A DNA stretch of 52,031 nucleotides from Oscillospiraceae bacterium (GCA_015068345.1 SVKS01000007.1:1-52031), one strand, 5' to 3'; shown: positions 12,274 through 21,364, numbered from the stretch's first letter. Notes: generated by a model not told the origin, from the sequence alone. Numbers and translations are program-made.

Positions 12274-12837
12274 ATGATGACAACCCCGAACGTTTTGATT
12301 CTGGCAAAAATCAAAGAAAGCCCCATGTATGAAGAAAAAATATTATCCCTTTTCCAGAAAGAACCGCATATTATTCTGGAAAACAAGGGTAAAATAGAGC
12401 TGGACGTATTAAAGGACTTTGCATCCAAGATTCGGCTTTCCCTTTTCGAGGCGGCCGACCGTTCTTTCTTCCGCAAACGTCACAACGCCGTGAAAACCAT
12501 TCGCATCATGCGGGACTCCCTATTATACGAATACACCCAGCGCCAGAGTAATCTGTTGGTAGCCCACTTTATTGATAAGGTGGACCCCTACACCTCTCCC
12601 ATTGAAGAATATAACCGTTCCATTTATGACATGTGCAGTCACGTCTACAATGCCGTATCCGATGGAGGCTCTATCGCCGTATTCTGCGTAATTTTAGGGA
12701 CCGATATGCACATGTTCCTCACTGGCACCGATGCCTCCCTGGCTGCAGGAACGCTGAATGACGTAATCCCCACACTGTTGGATCTCATCGGCTTGGCAAA
12801 GCCAGAAGAAATGAAAGGTACGTCCATTATTATCTGA
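12274..12837 (+). CDS. Short protein derived from cofactor-independent phosphoglycerate mutase; likely not a mutase
   Basis: A 187-residue protein in the position normally held by gpmI between tpiA and eno. The end, LNDVIPTLLDLIGLAKPEEM plus KGTSIII (161-187), closely matches the C-terminus of cofactor-independent mutases. Residues about 93-145 also align with their last phosphatase-domain strands. The metal-binding motifs are gone: where the family has NPDMVGH and ADHGN, this protein has DKVDPYT and VILGTDM. The catalytic serine part and the whole phosphotransferase domain are absent (187 residues against about 510). The first 90 residues are not recognised. The frame is open and has a good GGAGG site, so it is probably expressed as a repurposed protein rather than a dead gene. 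Function unknown. Confidence 0.75.
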   Translation: MMTTPNVLILAKIKESPMYEEKILSLFQKEPHIILENKGKIELDVLKDFASKIRLSLFEAADRSFFRKRHNAVKTIRIMRDSLLYEYTQRQSNLLVAHFIDKVDPYTSPIEEYNRSIYDMCSHVYNAVSDGGSIAVFCVILGTDMHMFLTGTDASLAAGTLNDVIPTLLDLIGLAKPEEMKGTSIII

Positions 12838-12858
12838 ATATCAGAAGGGATTTTATCT

Positions 12859-14157
12859 ATGCTGCAAACCATGCCGTGCCGCAGGGTGGAGGGTTATTGG
12901 ATTCTGGATTCCCGGGGTACCCCTACCGTTACCTGCCAGCTCACCGCCGAATATGACGGCCGCCTTATTTACGGTTCCGCCGACGTGCCCTCCGGGGCCT
13001 CCACCGGCAGCCACGAAGCCCACGAAAAACGCGACAACGACCCCACCCGCTTTCTGGGTAAGGGAGTGGAAGGAGCCCTTCTTTCCCTGGAGGAGATTTC
13101 CGTCCACCTTCACGGCGCCAACTGTCTGGACCAGCTCGCCTGGGACAGGGCTCTTTGCGACCTGGACGCCAGCGAAAACAAAGAACGATTGGGAGCCAAT
13201 GCCATTTTGGCAGCCTCTCTGGCGGCGGCTGTCACAGGAGCAAGGGCTCTGGACATTCCTCTGTATCGTTATTTGGGCGGTTTTGGTCCGGTGGAATTGC
13301 CGGTTCCCATGCTCAACGTGATCAATGGAGGAGCCCACGCCAAAAACAACGTAGACATTCAGGAATTCATGATCCTTCCGGTGGGGGCCGAAAGCTTTTC
13401 TGAAGGCCTTCGGATGTCCGCCGAGGTGTACCACACCCTGAAGCGCCTTTTGGAGGAAGGAAATCTCGCCACCACCGTGGGAGACGAGGGAGGCTTTGCC
13501 CCCAACCTGAAGCGGGATGAGGATGCGCTAAAATACCTGGTTCTTGCCATTGAAAAAGCCGGATTTACCCCCGGCAAGGACTTTATGCTGGCTATCGACG
13601 CTGCCACTACCGATTGGTATTCCCCCATCGACAAGCTCTACTACCTGCCCAAGGGCAAAAAGCGTATGACCTCTGCCCAATTGGCTTCCTATTGGAAGAA
13701 TCTTGCGGAAAAATATCCCTTGATTTCCATTGAGGATGGCATGAACGAAGACGACCACGAAGGCTGGGCTCTTTTGATGAAACAGCTTGGCAAGCGCATG
13801 CTAATTGTGGGGGACGACTATTTCGTCACCAACCCCGATCGCATCCGCCGTTTTGCCGGGGCTGGCCATGCCAATACCCTTCTTGTCAAGCCCAACCAGA
13901 TCGGCACCCTGAGCGAGACCCGGGAGGCCATCCGAGTGGCCCGAAGCTACGGTTGCCGTCCCATCCTCTCCCACCGTTCGGGTGAAACCAGCGACAGCCT
14001 GCTGGCCGACCTGGCTTGCGGTCTTTCGGCCCCCCTGATCAAGGCCGGTGCCCCTGCCAGAGGGGAACGCACCGCAAAATACAACCGCCTCCTGGAAATT
14101 GAACGGGAGCTTGGCCCAAGCGCCCGCTACGCCGGGATGAGGGCAGTTACCCTGTAA
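12859..14157 (+). CDS. eno: Enolase
   Basis: A 432-residue enolase, the usual length, converting 2-phosphoglycerate to phosphoenolpyruvate. Key blocks are LDSRGTPTV near residue 15, the mobile loop VPSGASTGSHEA near residue 42, NVINGGAHAKNNVDIQEFM near residue 153, GDEGGFAP near residue 210, the metal ligands in AIDAATTDW, ISIEDGM and IVGDDYFVTN, the catalytic lysine in LLVKPNQIGTLSE near residue 340, SHRSGETSD, and the second lysine in IKAGAPARGERTAKYN. Several positions differ from textbook enolases (TDWY, EDGM, KPNQ), but no catalytic residue is missing. The ATG follows AGAAGGGA by eight bases. It closes the glycolytic cluster. Confidence 0.95.
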   Translation: MLQTMPCRRVEGYWILDSRGTPTVTCQLTAEYDGRLIYGSADVPSGASTGSHEAHEKRDNDPTRFLGKGVEGALLSLEEISVHLHGANCLDQLAWDRALCDLDASENKERLGANAILAASLAAAVTGARALDIPLYRYLGGFGPVELPVPMLNVINGGAHAKNNVDIQEFMILPVGAESFSEGLRMSAEVYHTLKRLLEEGNLATTVGDEGGFAPNLKRDEDALKYLVLAIEKAGFTPGKDFMLAIDAATTDWYSPIDKLYYLPKGKKRMTSAQLASYWKNLAEKYPLISIEDGMNEDDHEGWALLMKQLGKRMLIVGDDYFVTNPDRIRRFAGAGHANTLLVKPNQIGTLSETREAIRVARSYGCRPILSHRSGETSDSLLADLACGLSAPLIKAGAPARGERTAKYNRLLEIERELGPSARYAGMRAVTL

Positions 14158-14164
14158 GCAACAA

Positions 14165-14195
14165 AAAAGACGAGAATTTTCATTCTCGTCTTTTT
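14165..14195. terminator. Shared terminator between eno and the acetyltransferase
   Basis: AAAAGACGAGAAT pairs with ATTCTCGTCTTTT around TTTC. A-rich and T-rich flanks make it work for the convergent genes on both strands. Confidence 0.88.
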
Positions 14196-14199
14196 GTAT

Positions 14200-15006
14200 T
14201 TATTCGGTTACACTCCACTTGCAAACCCGGGGACGGGTGGGACAGTCCTTGCAGGGTGGATGTCCGTCTATCCCTTCCTGCAGACACTTGGCAATCACCT
14301 GATACCCCTCCGATAGCTTGTAGAAATTGACGGTGGAATCCCCAATCTTGATCTCCTTATCGATGGCCGCCATGCCGGGTACGTAAGCCCCCATGTCGGT
14401 AATGGGGCAGACCCCGTTTCGCCAGGACCAGGTGTGAGCCATCCGCTCACTCCCGTCTGCCAAGCGGACCGGATACACCTCTCCCCGCAGGTTCAGGCAC
14501 TTGGCCCCTTCCATGGTTTCCACATGGTGATGGAAGGTGTTACTGTGGTATCCTACCCCCAACAGCAGACAATAGCCCCCATCGGCCATCAACCGTCCCA
14601 GGGGAGAATCGGGGCCCATGGCGGAGGTCTTCTGGTGGTCAGCGGTGTAGCGTTCTTTGTCCTTGCCCCAGGCCGCAAAGGCGTGAGTGGGGTTAATGCT
14701 GCGGGCCACCCCTTCCCGCCGCCAGAAGGTATCGGGAATGATACCATTGGTGGTGGGGGTGGTACGCACTTCGAAAATTTCTCCCTTATTATAGGGTGCT
14801 TCGTGATTGAAGGAGGGCATCATTAGGGTTCCCTCCGGAGTTAAAATCTCCATTAAAACGTCAATAACAGCATCGGCGCCCCCTTCCACATAGCCGAAGC
14901 TTTTCAGGGAGGAGTGGACCATGACCTTCATTCCCGCAGTCAGCCCCAGCGCCAGAAATCCCTTTTTCAGATCCTCTCTGGTTACAATGCTTCTTTCCTT
15001 TGCCAT
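14200..15006 (-). CDS. AAC(3)-family aminoglycoside N-acetyltransferase-like protein
   Basis: A 268-residue member of the antibiotic_NAT family, acetyl-CoA-dependent N-acetyltransferases. Typical blocks are VHSSLKSFGYVEGGADAVID near residue 35, EGTLMMPSFNHEAPYNKG near residue 65, GIIPDTFWRREGVARSINPTHAFAAWG near residue 95 and the HHHVETMEGAK region near residue 165. Many gut Clostridia carry such genes without resistance, so the natural substrate is open. The true start is the ATG at 15006, preceded by AAGGAG. It follows the flavoprotein gene by 10 bases and shares its promoter. Confidence 0.85.
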   Translation of the reverse strand: MAKERSIVTREDLKKGFLALGLTAGMKVMVHSSLKSFGYVEGGADAVIDVLMEILTPEGTLMMPSFNHEAPYNKGEIFEVRTTPTTNGIIPDTFWRREGVARSINPTHAFAAWGKDKERYTADHQKTSAMGPDSPLGRLMADGGYCLLLGVGYHSNTFHHHVETMEGAKCLNLRGEVYPVRLADGSERMAHTWSWRNGVCPITDMGAYVPGMAAIDKEIKIGDSTVNFYKLSEGYQVIAKCLQEGIDGHPPCKDCPTRPRVCKWSVTE

Positions 15007-15016
15007 ATGCTTCTCC

Positions 15017-15634
15017 TTATCGGATGAAGTTTGTGCCCACCCGGGGCTCCTTCTCGGGCAGGCCGTAGGTTTCCTTGCCCAGGGCAATGCTCTTCATCAA
15101 AAATGCCATATTCCGGGCCAGGGTCCGCATCATCTGCAACCCCTCTGCGTCTTCCTCCCCCTCACCGGGGCGGGCTCCGTGGATGCCGTTCCAATACTGA
15201 CTGGAGGCCACCGGCATACCCGAAATGGTGAAATATTTATTCAGCACGTCAAAGGATGCGGTCAATCCGCCACGACGGGCGGCCACCACGGCGGCCCCCA
15301 CCTTCATGGTTTTATCGGTCTGGCTGGAATAAAAGAGCCGGTCCAAAAGCGCCAGCAGGGTGGCATTGGGGGATGCATAATACACCGGGCTTCCCACCAC
15401 CAAACCGTCACAGGCATCGAATTTATCGGCCACCTGGTTGACCAGGTCGTCAAACACACACTTGCCGGTGGCAAAACATCCGCCGCAGGCCATACAACCC
15501 CGAATCTCCTTGCCGCCAACCTCTACAATTTCGCACTCGATCCCCTCTGTCAAAAACACCTTTTCCATTTCGTGGAGCGCCAGGGCGGTATTGCCGTTTT
15601 TTCTGGGACTGCCGTTGAGCATTAAGACCTTCAT
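15017..15634 (-). CDS. NADPH-dependent FMN reductase / iron-sulfur flavoprotein-like
   Basis: A 205-residue flavodoxin-fold protein. The FMN phosphate loop NGSPRKNGNT is at residues 7-16, and VVGSPVYYASPNATLLALLDR near residue 85 is the second flavin contact. Four cysteines in CMACGGCFATGKC (47, 50, 53, 59) match the compact cluster motif of iron-sulfur flavoproteins, so it may bind an Fe-S cluster; that is inferred. The ATG at 15634 is placed by GGAGGAAG just upstream. Its partner downstream is the AAC(3)-like gene. Confidence 0.87.
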   Translation of the reverse strand: MKVLMLNGSPRKNGNTALALHEMEKVFLTEGIECEIVEVGGKEIRGCMACGGCFATGKCVFDDLVNQVADKFDACDGLVVGSPVYYASPNATLLALLDRLFYSSQTDKTMKVGAAVVAARRGGLTASFDVLNKYFTISGMPVASSQYWNGIHGARPGEGEEDAEGLQMMRTLARNMAFLMKSIALGKETYGLPEKEPRVGTNFIR

Positions 15635-15662
15635 GTTTTCTTCCTCCATGTTCTTTTTTTCT

Positions 15663-15691
15663 ATTCTACCATGCTTACGAACGAAATGCAA
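15663..15691 (-). promoter_or_regulatory. Promoter of the flavoprotein-acetyltransferase pair
   Basis: On the minus strand TTGCAT (15686-15691), 17 bases, TAGAAT (15663-15668). Confidence 0.65.
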
Positions 15692-15726
15692 TTCTTTCCT
15701 TCATTTTTGTGATTCTGTCACAGTAT

Positions 15727-15754
15727 TTGCCAAAAAAACCGGGTATAGTATAAA
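15727..15754 (+). promoter_or_regulatory. trxB promoter
   Basis: TTGCCA (15727-15732), 16 bases, TATAAA (15749-15754). An AAAGGAG site and the ATG follow. It is divergent from the flavoprotein promoter. Confidence 0.5.
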
Positions 15755-15781
15755 TAAGAAGAATGTAAAGGAGTTTATTTC

Positions 15782-16705
15782 ATGGAACATATTTACGACA
15801 CCATCATCATCGGCGGCGGCCCCGCCGGCTACACCGCCGCCCTCTATGCCGCCCGGGCAGGGCTGGACACCCTTGTGGTGGAACGGCTTTCCCCCGGCGG
15901 ACAAATGGCCACCACCGATATTATTGATAACTACCCCGGTTTTGAAGAAGGCATTGATGGATTTACCCTGGGCATGAAAATGCAGCAATCGGCCGAGCGG
16001 TTTGGGGCCGTCACCCAATACGCCGAGGTCACTTCTCTGGATCTTTCAGGGAATCCCAAAAAACTGGAAACCACCGACGGCCTTCTCTTGGCAAAAACCG
16101 TCATCATCGCCACCGGTGCCAACCCCACCCCCCTGGGAATCCCCGGAGAAGATGCGCTGATTGGCCGGGGGCTTCACTATTGTGCCCATTGTGACGGACG
16201 CTTCTACAAAGGCAAGACCGTCATCGTGGTCGGAGGCGGCAATTCCGCCGTATCCGACGCCTTGTATCTGTCACGGCTTGCCGAAAAGGTTATCCTGATC
16301 CACCGTCGGGATACCCTGCGGGCCACCAAGATTTACCACGAACCCCTGATGAAGGCCGAAAACGTGGAATTCCTGTGGAATTCCCAGGTGGTGGATTGGG
16401 TGGTAGACAAACGCATCACCGGGGCAGTGGTGGAAAACAAGCTTACCGGCGAAAGCCGTACCGTTAACGCCGACGGCTTCTTCGTCAGCATTGGCCGCAA
16501 GCCCGCCACCGATTTTTTGAAGGATAGCCTCCCCCTGGACGAAAAGGGCTACATCATGGCCGATGAGTCCACCGAAACCGGCGTCCCCGGGGTCTATGCC
16601 GTGGGAGACGTGCGGACCAAGGTCCTGCGGCAGGTAGTCACCGCCGTGGGAGATGGCGCCGTTGCCGCCCATATGGCGGAGGAGTATATTTCCAGATTGG
16701 GGTAA
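15782..16705 (+). CDS. trxB: Thioredoxin reductase
   Basis: A 307-residue pyridine nucleotide-disulfide oxidoreductase that reduces thioredoxin. The FAD site [20 protein letters not shown] is at residues 8-27, the redox pair is C134-A-H-C137 followed by DG, the NADPH site [16 protein letters not shown] is near residue 150, and [23 protein letters not shown] near residue 270 closes the FAD site. Most relatives have CATC or CAVC; histidine within the CxxC is a variant. Strong AAAGGAG site. Cytoplasmic. Confidence 0.93.
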   Translation: MEHIYDTIIIGGGPAGYTAALYAARAGLDTLVVERLSPGGQMATTDIIDNYPGFEEGIDGFTLGMKMQQSAERFGAVTQYAEVTSLDLSGNPKKLETTDGLLLAKTVIIATGANPTPLGIPGEDALIGRGLHYCAHCDGRFYKGKTVIVVGGGNSAVSDALYLSRLAEKVILIHRRDTLRATKIYHEPLMKAENVEFLWNSQVVDWVVDKRITGAVVENKLTGESRTVNADGFFVSIGRKPATDFLKDSLPLDEKGYIMADESTETGVPGVYAVGDVRTKVLRQVVTAVGDGAVAAHMAEEYISRLG

Positions 16706-16784
16706 CAATTCTCCATTCCCATCGAAAGGTTTCTCCAAAAAAGTTGTCTATATTGGTAAACACCCCTTTGAAGGAGGCTTTTTC

Positions 16785-17615
16785 GTGAAGCGCACCATAC
16801 TGCTTTTGATTTTCCTCGTCGTTTTTCTCTTCTCTGCTTGCAAGGAGAGCGAAAAAACGCCGCCGGAGCCACCCTCTGGCACCAAGCCGATGGTTGAATC
16901 GGCGGTGGTGAGTGAAGCCGAGCCGGCATTCTCCTACACCCGTCTGCCGCACGAAAGCTCCAAAGACTACCTTGTCCGGGTAATCGAGCACGAAAAACCG
17001 GAGATGGAGGCCCAGATTGCCCTGGAACAAGAAAACCAGGCCCCAATTTACCCGGCTCCCGCACGGGAACAGGCAGAACGAAACTATCCCCTTTACAACT
17101 ATCACCATAGTGAAACCTCCCCCTATCAAGAGGGGACGCTGGATATGGATCCGGATATGCCAACGGAGGTATTTGCAGAAAACTTTTTCTATCCGCAACT
17201 TGGCATGACCGCCTGTTATGGAATGGAGTATTCCCCCTCCATTGCATGCGTTAACTACCACTTTCCCTACAATATGTGCATTTGGGGACGTGTCATTTCA
17301 GATGAAGGAACCCTTCGTCTGGAGGTAATCGACTCCTATTGGGGAGAAGCGGCACCGGGAGATGTACGCCCTCTGCCCCAGATTGACTACCGCAAGGCCC
17401 ATGAGCACATGGTCGAGGGAAGCGAATGGTTTCTGATGGGTGCTGTGGATGGCAATCACGTTTTTAGCGTCAATGCTTATACTGTGTATCGGGTAGATGA
17501 CGGCAAGGTCAAAGCCCTCACCTACTACAACGACTTTCTCCAATACGACGGTTGGGCTCCCGAGGAGCTTGCCCTGCAGGTGTGTCGTATTCAGGCCAAA
17601 TATTGCTCCAACTAA
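16785..17615 (+). CDS. Lipoprotein of unknown function
   Basis: A 276-residue exported lipoprotein. Starting from the GTG at 16785 (AAGGAGG eight bases before it) the protein opens with VKRT, a hydrophobic stretch and a lipobox FSAC, so the cysteine near residue 19 should be lipid-modified and the protein anchored outside the membrane. The mature part begins with a flexible Pro/Glu/Ser-rich linker and then a domain rich in Tyr, Pro and acidic residues, which I do not recognise. The gene lies 79 bases after trxB and may be read from the same transcript. Confidence 0.82.
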   Translation: MKRTILLLIFLVVFLFSACKESEKTPPEPPSGTKPMVESAVVSEAEPAFSYTRLPHESSKDYLVRVIEHEKPEMEAQIALEQENQAPIYPAPAREQAERNYPLYNYHHSETSPYQEGTLDMDPDMPTEVFAENFFYPQLGMTACYGMEYSPSIACVNYHFPYNMCIWGRVISDEGTLRLEVIDSYWGEAAPGDVRPLPQIDYRKAHEHMVEGSEWFLMGAVDGNHVFSVNAYTVYRVDDGKVKALTYYNDFLQYDGWAPEELALQVCRIQAKYCSN

Positions 17616-17652
17616 AAAATATCGCCGCGTTTTTTACGCGGCGATATTTTTT
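17614..17652. terminator. Shared terminator between lipoprotein and XRE genes
   Basis: A 14-base stem AAAATATCGCCGCG (17616-17629) pairs with CGCGGCGATATTTT (17637-17650) around a T-rich loop. A and T tracts on both sides allow termination of the two convergent genes. Confidence 0.88.
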
Positions 17653-18425
17653 TAGTTTTGCTTCTTCAAAAACGCATCGATCAACCGAAGCATTTCCCCA
17701 TCGCTCATTTTGGGAGTAAAATCCACCCCAAGCTGGAAATATTCGGGAATAACTCCCGGCTTCCGTTCGGAAAGTGCTTCAATCTTCATGGTAAAATAAA
17801 CCAGGATCTTCCGGATGGCTTCCCCAAGGGCTTTGGGATATTCCTCCCCTTCTGTAAGCTCGGGCAGCATGACCTCCCGGCTTTCCCAGACGTGGGAGAG
17901 GGATTTTACCATACCTGTCGCCTCCTCCATTCGTCCCAGTCGCAGATAGAGGAAGAGCAGATTGGCGCTGACAGTCGCTTTCGCCTTCATACTGACCCCC
18001 TCCATGGTCAGAGCACGCTTGAACAGGGTAATGGCTTCCCCCACCGCCCCAGGATCCTCCCCATGAGCCAGGGTCTCTCCCAGGGTGACCAGTAGCCCGG
18101 TATCACCGGGATAGCGTCTGACACTCTCCCTGGCAAGGCGAATGGCTTCCTCGATTTCCCCGGCTTCCACAAAGTTGTGGATTTCCGCATGCAATTCCGT
18201 CATCGCTTCTCCCCGGCGGATTTCATCCATCCCCACCAGGGTATCCACCGAAACGTCAAATAACAGGGCAAGCCCAGGCAGCAGAGTAATATCGGGGTAA
18301 GCCGAATCGTTTTCCCACCGGCTGACCGCCTGGGGGGACACCCCCATAAGCTCCGCCAGTCCCTCCTGGGTCATCCCCTTCCTTTGCCGAAGGTGCTTTA
18401 GGTTGGTTCCGATGCTGATTTTCAT
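17652..18425 (-). CDS. XRE-family transcriptional regulator with TPR-like domain
   Basis: A 257-residue regulator. Residues about 5-60 form a Cro/C1-type helix-turn-helix (NLKHLRQRKGMTQEGLAELM, then GVSPQAVSRWENDSAYPDI). The rest is alpha-helical with tetratricopeptide-like segments (AGEIEEAIRLARESVRRYPGD, GAVGEAITLFKRAL). This is the layout of Firmicute regulators that sense peptides or protein partners, but no ligand can be named. Start at 18425 with AAGGAG upstream; the frame is open to 18467, giving 14 more codons. It is transcribed alone. Confidence 0.87.
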   Translation of the reverse strand: MKISIGTNLKHLRQRKGMTQEGLAELMGVSPQAVSRWENDSAYPDITLLPGLALLFDVSVDTLVGMDEIRRGEAMTELHAEIHNFVEAGEIEEAIRLARESVRRYPGDTGLLVTLGETLAHGEDPGAVGEAITLFKRALTMEGVSMKAKATVSANLLFLYLRLGRMEEATGMVKSLSHVWESREVMLPELTEGEEYPKALGEAIRKILVYFTMKIEALSERKPGVIPEYFQLGVDFTPKMSDGEMLRLIDAFLKKQN

Positions 18426-18536
18426 GGTATACTCTCCTTCTTTCGTGTTCAGAAGCTTCTGTACCACAAGTATAGTCCAGTTTCCCCCGGCAAGCCATAC
18501 CTATTTTGTTGAGTAAATTTCAACCAAAGCGAGAGT

Positions 18537-19295
18537 TCACGATTCACTTCCCGAGTTAAAATAGATACCCCGGTAAAGTTCTACCGTCAAGGGCACCTCC
18601 ACCGTGGTGGGCGGATTCCCTTCAAACGTCACTGTGGCTTTCTTTCGGTCAGATACCACTTCCACCCTTCCCGTGGGATTGGCTCCCATATAACCTGAAA
18701 GACTATCAGCGGTGTGACGGGCAACATGTTCCACCAGTTCGGATTTTGTCATGTTGGCATCCGCTTCCCGGAACAGACGCCAAAGAGCCATACCATCACC
18801 GTTGTGGATTTCCAACTGCAATACTGCTCTGTTGTCCATGTCGACCATCATATCGGCAATCCAGCCGCTGTTAAAATGGATTTCCACCTGCCATACCCGA
18901 ATTACCACGTTGTCGGACAAAAGTGCCAGCATATCTACTGCAATGGTCTCATGCAGATACAAAGGCTCCTCCACAAGATCGTTCAGCAGGACAATAGTCA
19001 TTTCGATCGCTTCCTCACTGATTGAAAAATTATCCGCCTCATGATCCAGCATATCGTTTGGCACGACTACCACTCCATCCCGGAATTCCGCCAACCTCCG
19101 GGCCACCGTCCGGCTTTTTAGAAGCTTTTCCGTCTCTCCGGCATTTTCTATATCGGTTCCCAGTATCGGTTCCTCGGCTGCAAAGGCTTCCGGGTCCACT
19201 AGGTTTTCGTCCAAAATCAACATATAACCTCTTGGCAGAAAAAAACCCACCACCAGAGCCAGAAGGAGCAGGCCCACCGGTATCAATTTCCTCAT
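18537..19295 (-). CDS. Membrane-anchored protein of the VanRS-like operon
   Basis: A 252-residue protein with an N-terminal membrane segment (LIPVGLLLLALVVGFFLP, residues 4-21) and an extracytoplasmic remainder of about 230 residues that I do not recognise. Its start overlaps the stop of the sensor kinase by four bases (ATGA), so it is translationally coupled. Such third genes of VanRS-like operons are often accessory sensors or kinase modulators; that role is a guess from position. Confidence 0.78.
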   Translation of the reverse strand: MRKLIPVGLLLLALVVGFFLPRGYMLILDENLVDPEAFAAEEPILGTDIENAGETEKLLKSRTVARRLAEFRDGVVVVPNDMLDHEADNFSISEEAIEMTIVLLNDLVEEPLYLHETIAVDMLALLSDNVVIRVWQVEIHFNSGWIADMMVDMDNRAVLQLEIHNGDGMALWRLFREADANMTKSELVEHVARHTADSLSGYMGANPTGRVEVVSDRKKATVTFEGNPPTTVEVPLTVELYRGIYFNSGSES

Positions 19296-20689
19296 ACAGC
19301 CCCCTCCTTCAAAATCACGCTGACGCAGGTTCCCTTCCCCTCGATGCTTTCAAATTGAAGTTCTCCTCCGTGGTATTGGACAATCTCGTTACACAAACTA
19401 AGTCCCAATCCGGCGCCGCCCTGGGCCCGGGAGCGGGATTTGTCCACCCGGTAAAATGCCTCGGTTAAATGGCTGATGACCTCCGGTGGCATCCCACGGC
19501 CGTTGTCGATAACCCGGATGCGGCAATCCCCGTCGGGGAAATCCAGAACCATAGCAACCATACCTTCCTTTTCCATAGCCTTGCGGGCATTGTCCAGGAG
19601 ATTGGTCAGCACCGATTCCATCAAAGCCGCATCCATGCGCCATTTACCAGGGGTCGTACGGCACTCCAAACGGATACCGCTTTGCATCAACACGGGACGC
19701 ATTTTTTTCGCCGTCCGCTCCACCAACCGGTTCACCTCCACCCATTCCAGGTCGGGGGTTTCATTTTTGGCAAGATGCAGAGACAGGAGCTTCAGAGACA
19801 GGCTTTCCAGCCGTTTTCCTTCGGTAAAAATATAGTTGGCCGCCTCCTGGGCGTCCCTGGCATTCATTTCCTGCCCCCGGAGCAGGTCAGCATAGCCAAT
19901 GATGGAGGTCATGGGGGTCTTGAGCTCGTGAGCAAAGCTCCCCATAAACCGTTCCTGGGCTTCCACCGTCTCCTCCATATCCCGGATATTGCTTTGAAGA
20001 CGATCGGCCATGTGGTTAAAGTCCCGGGCCAGGGCACCCACCTCGTCTCTGGAGCGGGTCCGGATCCGAACGCCCAGGTCACCCCCCGCCATTTTTCGGG
20101 CAGCCACCGACATTTTCCCAAGCGGACGGGTCAGTGCCGCCGTCAGCAGAAAGCTGATGATAGCCCCCGCCACCAGGGTGACAAGAAAAACCCACTGGAA
20201 GGTGACAAGCATGCTCTCCCGGTCTCTATACACGTCGCTGATATCGGTCACCAGGGTCAAAATCACCCGTTCCTCCCCCATCCGGATTCCTCCGGAAAGC
20301 CCGATATAGGCGGCACTCTCCTTTTCACCGGTACGAAATACCTGGAGAACCAACTGGTTCTCCTGCGGTTCCTGCACAGCCTCCGGAAAAATCTTCCCCT
20401 GCTCCAGGAATACCTTCCCGTCCCGGGTCAATCTCCAGGCCGCCGCATCCACTGCCGTATCCAATCGGTTCATGGTATCCTGCCAGGTTTCGGTACTGCT
20501 TTCCCCCGATCCGGTGGCAATGCGAAGCTCCATGGTGGACACGATCATCCGATAATGCTCCCGACAGGCATCCTTTTCCCGGGCAATAGCCCCCAAAAAA
20601 GAATGCTCCACCATAAAAGCACCCCCCACCCCCAGGGCTACCGACAAAAGCCACACCATGGCAAGCAGAATTTTGGTCCGAAACTTCAT
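19292..20689 (-). CDS. Sensor histidine kinase, VanS-like
   Basis: A 465-residue membrane kinase. A first membrane segment at about 7-25 and a second at 163-185 enclose an extracytoplasmic sensor domain of about 135 residues. A HAMP linker follows, then the phosphoacceptor His254 in FAHELKTPMTSIIGY. The ATP-binding domain has its N box TNLLDNARKA, G1 box IDNGRGMP and G2 box GGAGLGLSL. The ATG follows the response regulator stop directly, so both are made together. With the divergent FemAB and VanY genes it probably watches the cell wall; the signal itself is unknown. Confidence 0.92.
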   Translation of the reverse strand: MKFRTKILLAMVWLLSVALGVGGAFMVEHSFLGAIAREKDACREHYRMIVSTMELRIATGSGESSTETWQDTMNRLDTAVDAAAWRLTRDGKVFLEQGKIFPEAVQEPQENQLVLQVFRTGEKESAAYIGLSGGIRMGEERVILTLVTDISDVYRDRESMLVTFQWVFLVTLVAGAIISFLLTAALTRPLGKMSVAARKMAGGDLGVRIRTRSRDEVGALARDFNHMADRLQSNIRDMEETVEAQERFMGSFAHELKTPMTSIIGYADLLRGQEMNARDAQEAANYIFTEGKRLESLSLKLLSLHLAKNETPDLEWVEVNRLVERTAKKMRPVLMQSGIRLECRTTPGKWRMDAALMESVLTNLLDNARKAMEKEGMVAMVLDFPDGDCRIRVIDNGRGMPPEVISHLTEAFYRVDKSRSRAQGGAGLGLSLCNEIVQYHGGELQFESIEGKGTCVSVILKEGAV

Positions 20690-21343
20690 TCACACCTCCA
20701 GGCGATAGCCCACCTTGTTCACCGCACGGAGTTTCTTTTCCCAGCCCACCTTTTTGCGAAGCCGCTGGATGTGCAGATCCACCGTTTTGCTGCCGTAGGG
20801 GTATTCCTCGTTCCATACCCGTTCGTAAATGGTTTCCCGATAGAGAGCTACGTTGGGGTTCCGGGCAAAAAGCAACAGCAAATCGTATTCCTTTGGCGTC
20901 AGCTTCAAAAGTATACCCTTCCGTTCCACCGTTCTGGCCACCGTGTCGATGAGCAGATCCCCCACCGTCATAAGCGATTCGGTCTTGTTGTAACGTCGAA
21001 GCACCACGTCCACCCGGGCTAATAACTCCAGAATTTCAAATGGCTTTACAATGTAATCCTCAGCCCCCATGCGAAGGCCCTTCACCCGGTCCATGACATT
21101 GTTCATGGCGGTGATAAATATCACCGGCACCCCCATGGGGCGAATATATTCCATCAGCGAAAACCCATCCATTTGGGGAAGCATCACGTCCAGTAGGATC
21201 AGGTCATAGCTGTGTTGTTCCAGAAAATCCATAGCCTCCAGCCCGTCGTAGGCCGCATCGCAGGTGTACCCCGCCCGTTTCAGGCTCATACGGATCAGGT
21301 TATTAATAGGTTTTTCATCTTCAACAATCAAAATATGAATCAC
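20690..21343 (-). CDS. OmpR-family response regulator, VanR-like
   Basis: A 217-residue regulator. The receiver domain has the acidic pocket VEDE, the phosphoacceptor Asp52 in LILLDVMLPQMDG, the switch threonine in FITAMNN and Lys101-like lysine in YIVKPFE. The C-terminal winged helix (about 125-217) ends with KTVDLHIQRLRKKVG and VNKVGYRLEV. It should bind tandem repeats with 11-base period, and two such sites lie just upstream of its own promoter and of the divergent operon. Confidence 0.93.
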   Translation of the reverse strand: MIHILIVEDEKPINNLIRMSLKRAGYTCDAAYDGLEAMDFLEQHSYDLILLDVMLPQMDGFSLMEYIRPMGVPVIFITAMNNVMDRVKGLRMGAEDYIVKPFEILELLARVDVVLRRYNKTESLMTVGDLLIDTVARTVERKGILLKLTPKEYDLLLLFARNPNVALYRETIYERVWNEEYPYGSKTVDLHIQRLRKKVGWEKKLRAVNKVGYRLEV

Positions 21344-21364
21344 ACATTTCCCCCCCTTTTCTAT

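Noticed and set aside
12274-12837. An active phosphoglycerate mutase
   Set aside because: Metal ligands and the catalytic serine region are missing.
14200-15006. A dedicated aminoglycoside resistance gene
   Set aside because: The family match is good, but there is no mobile element nearby and the context is metabolic; resistance cannot be claimed from sequence.
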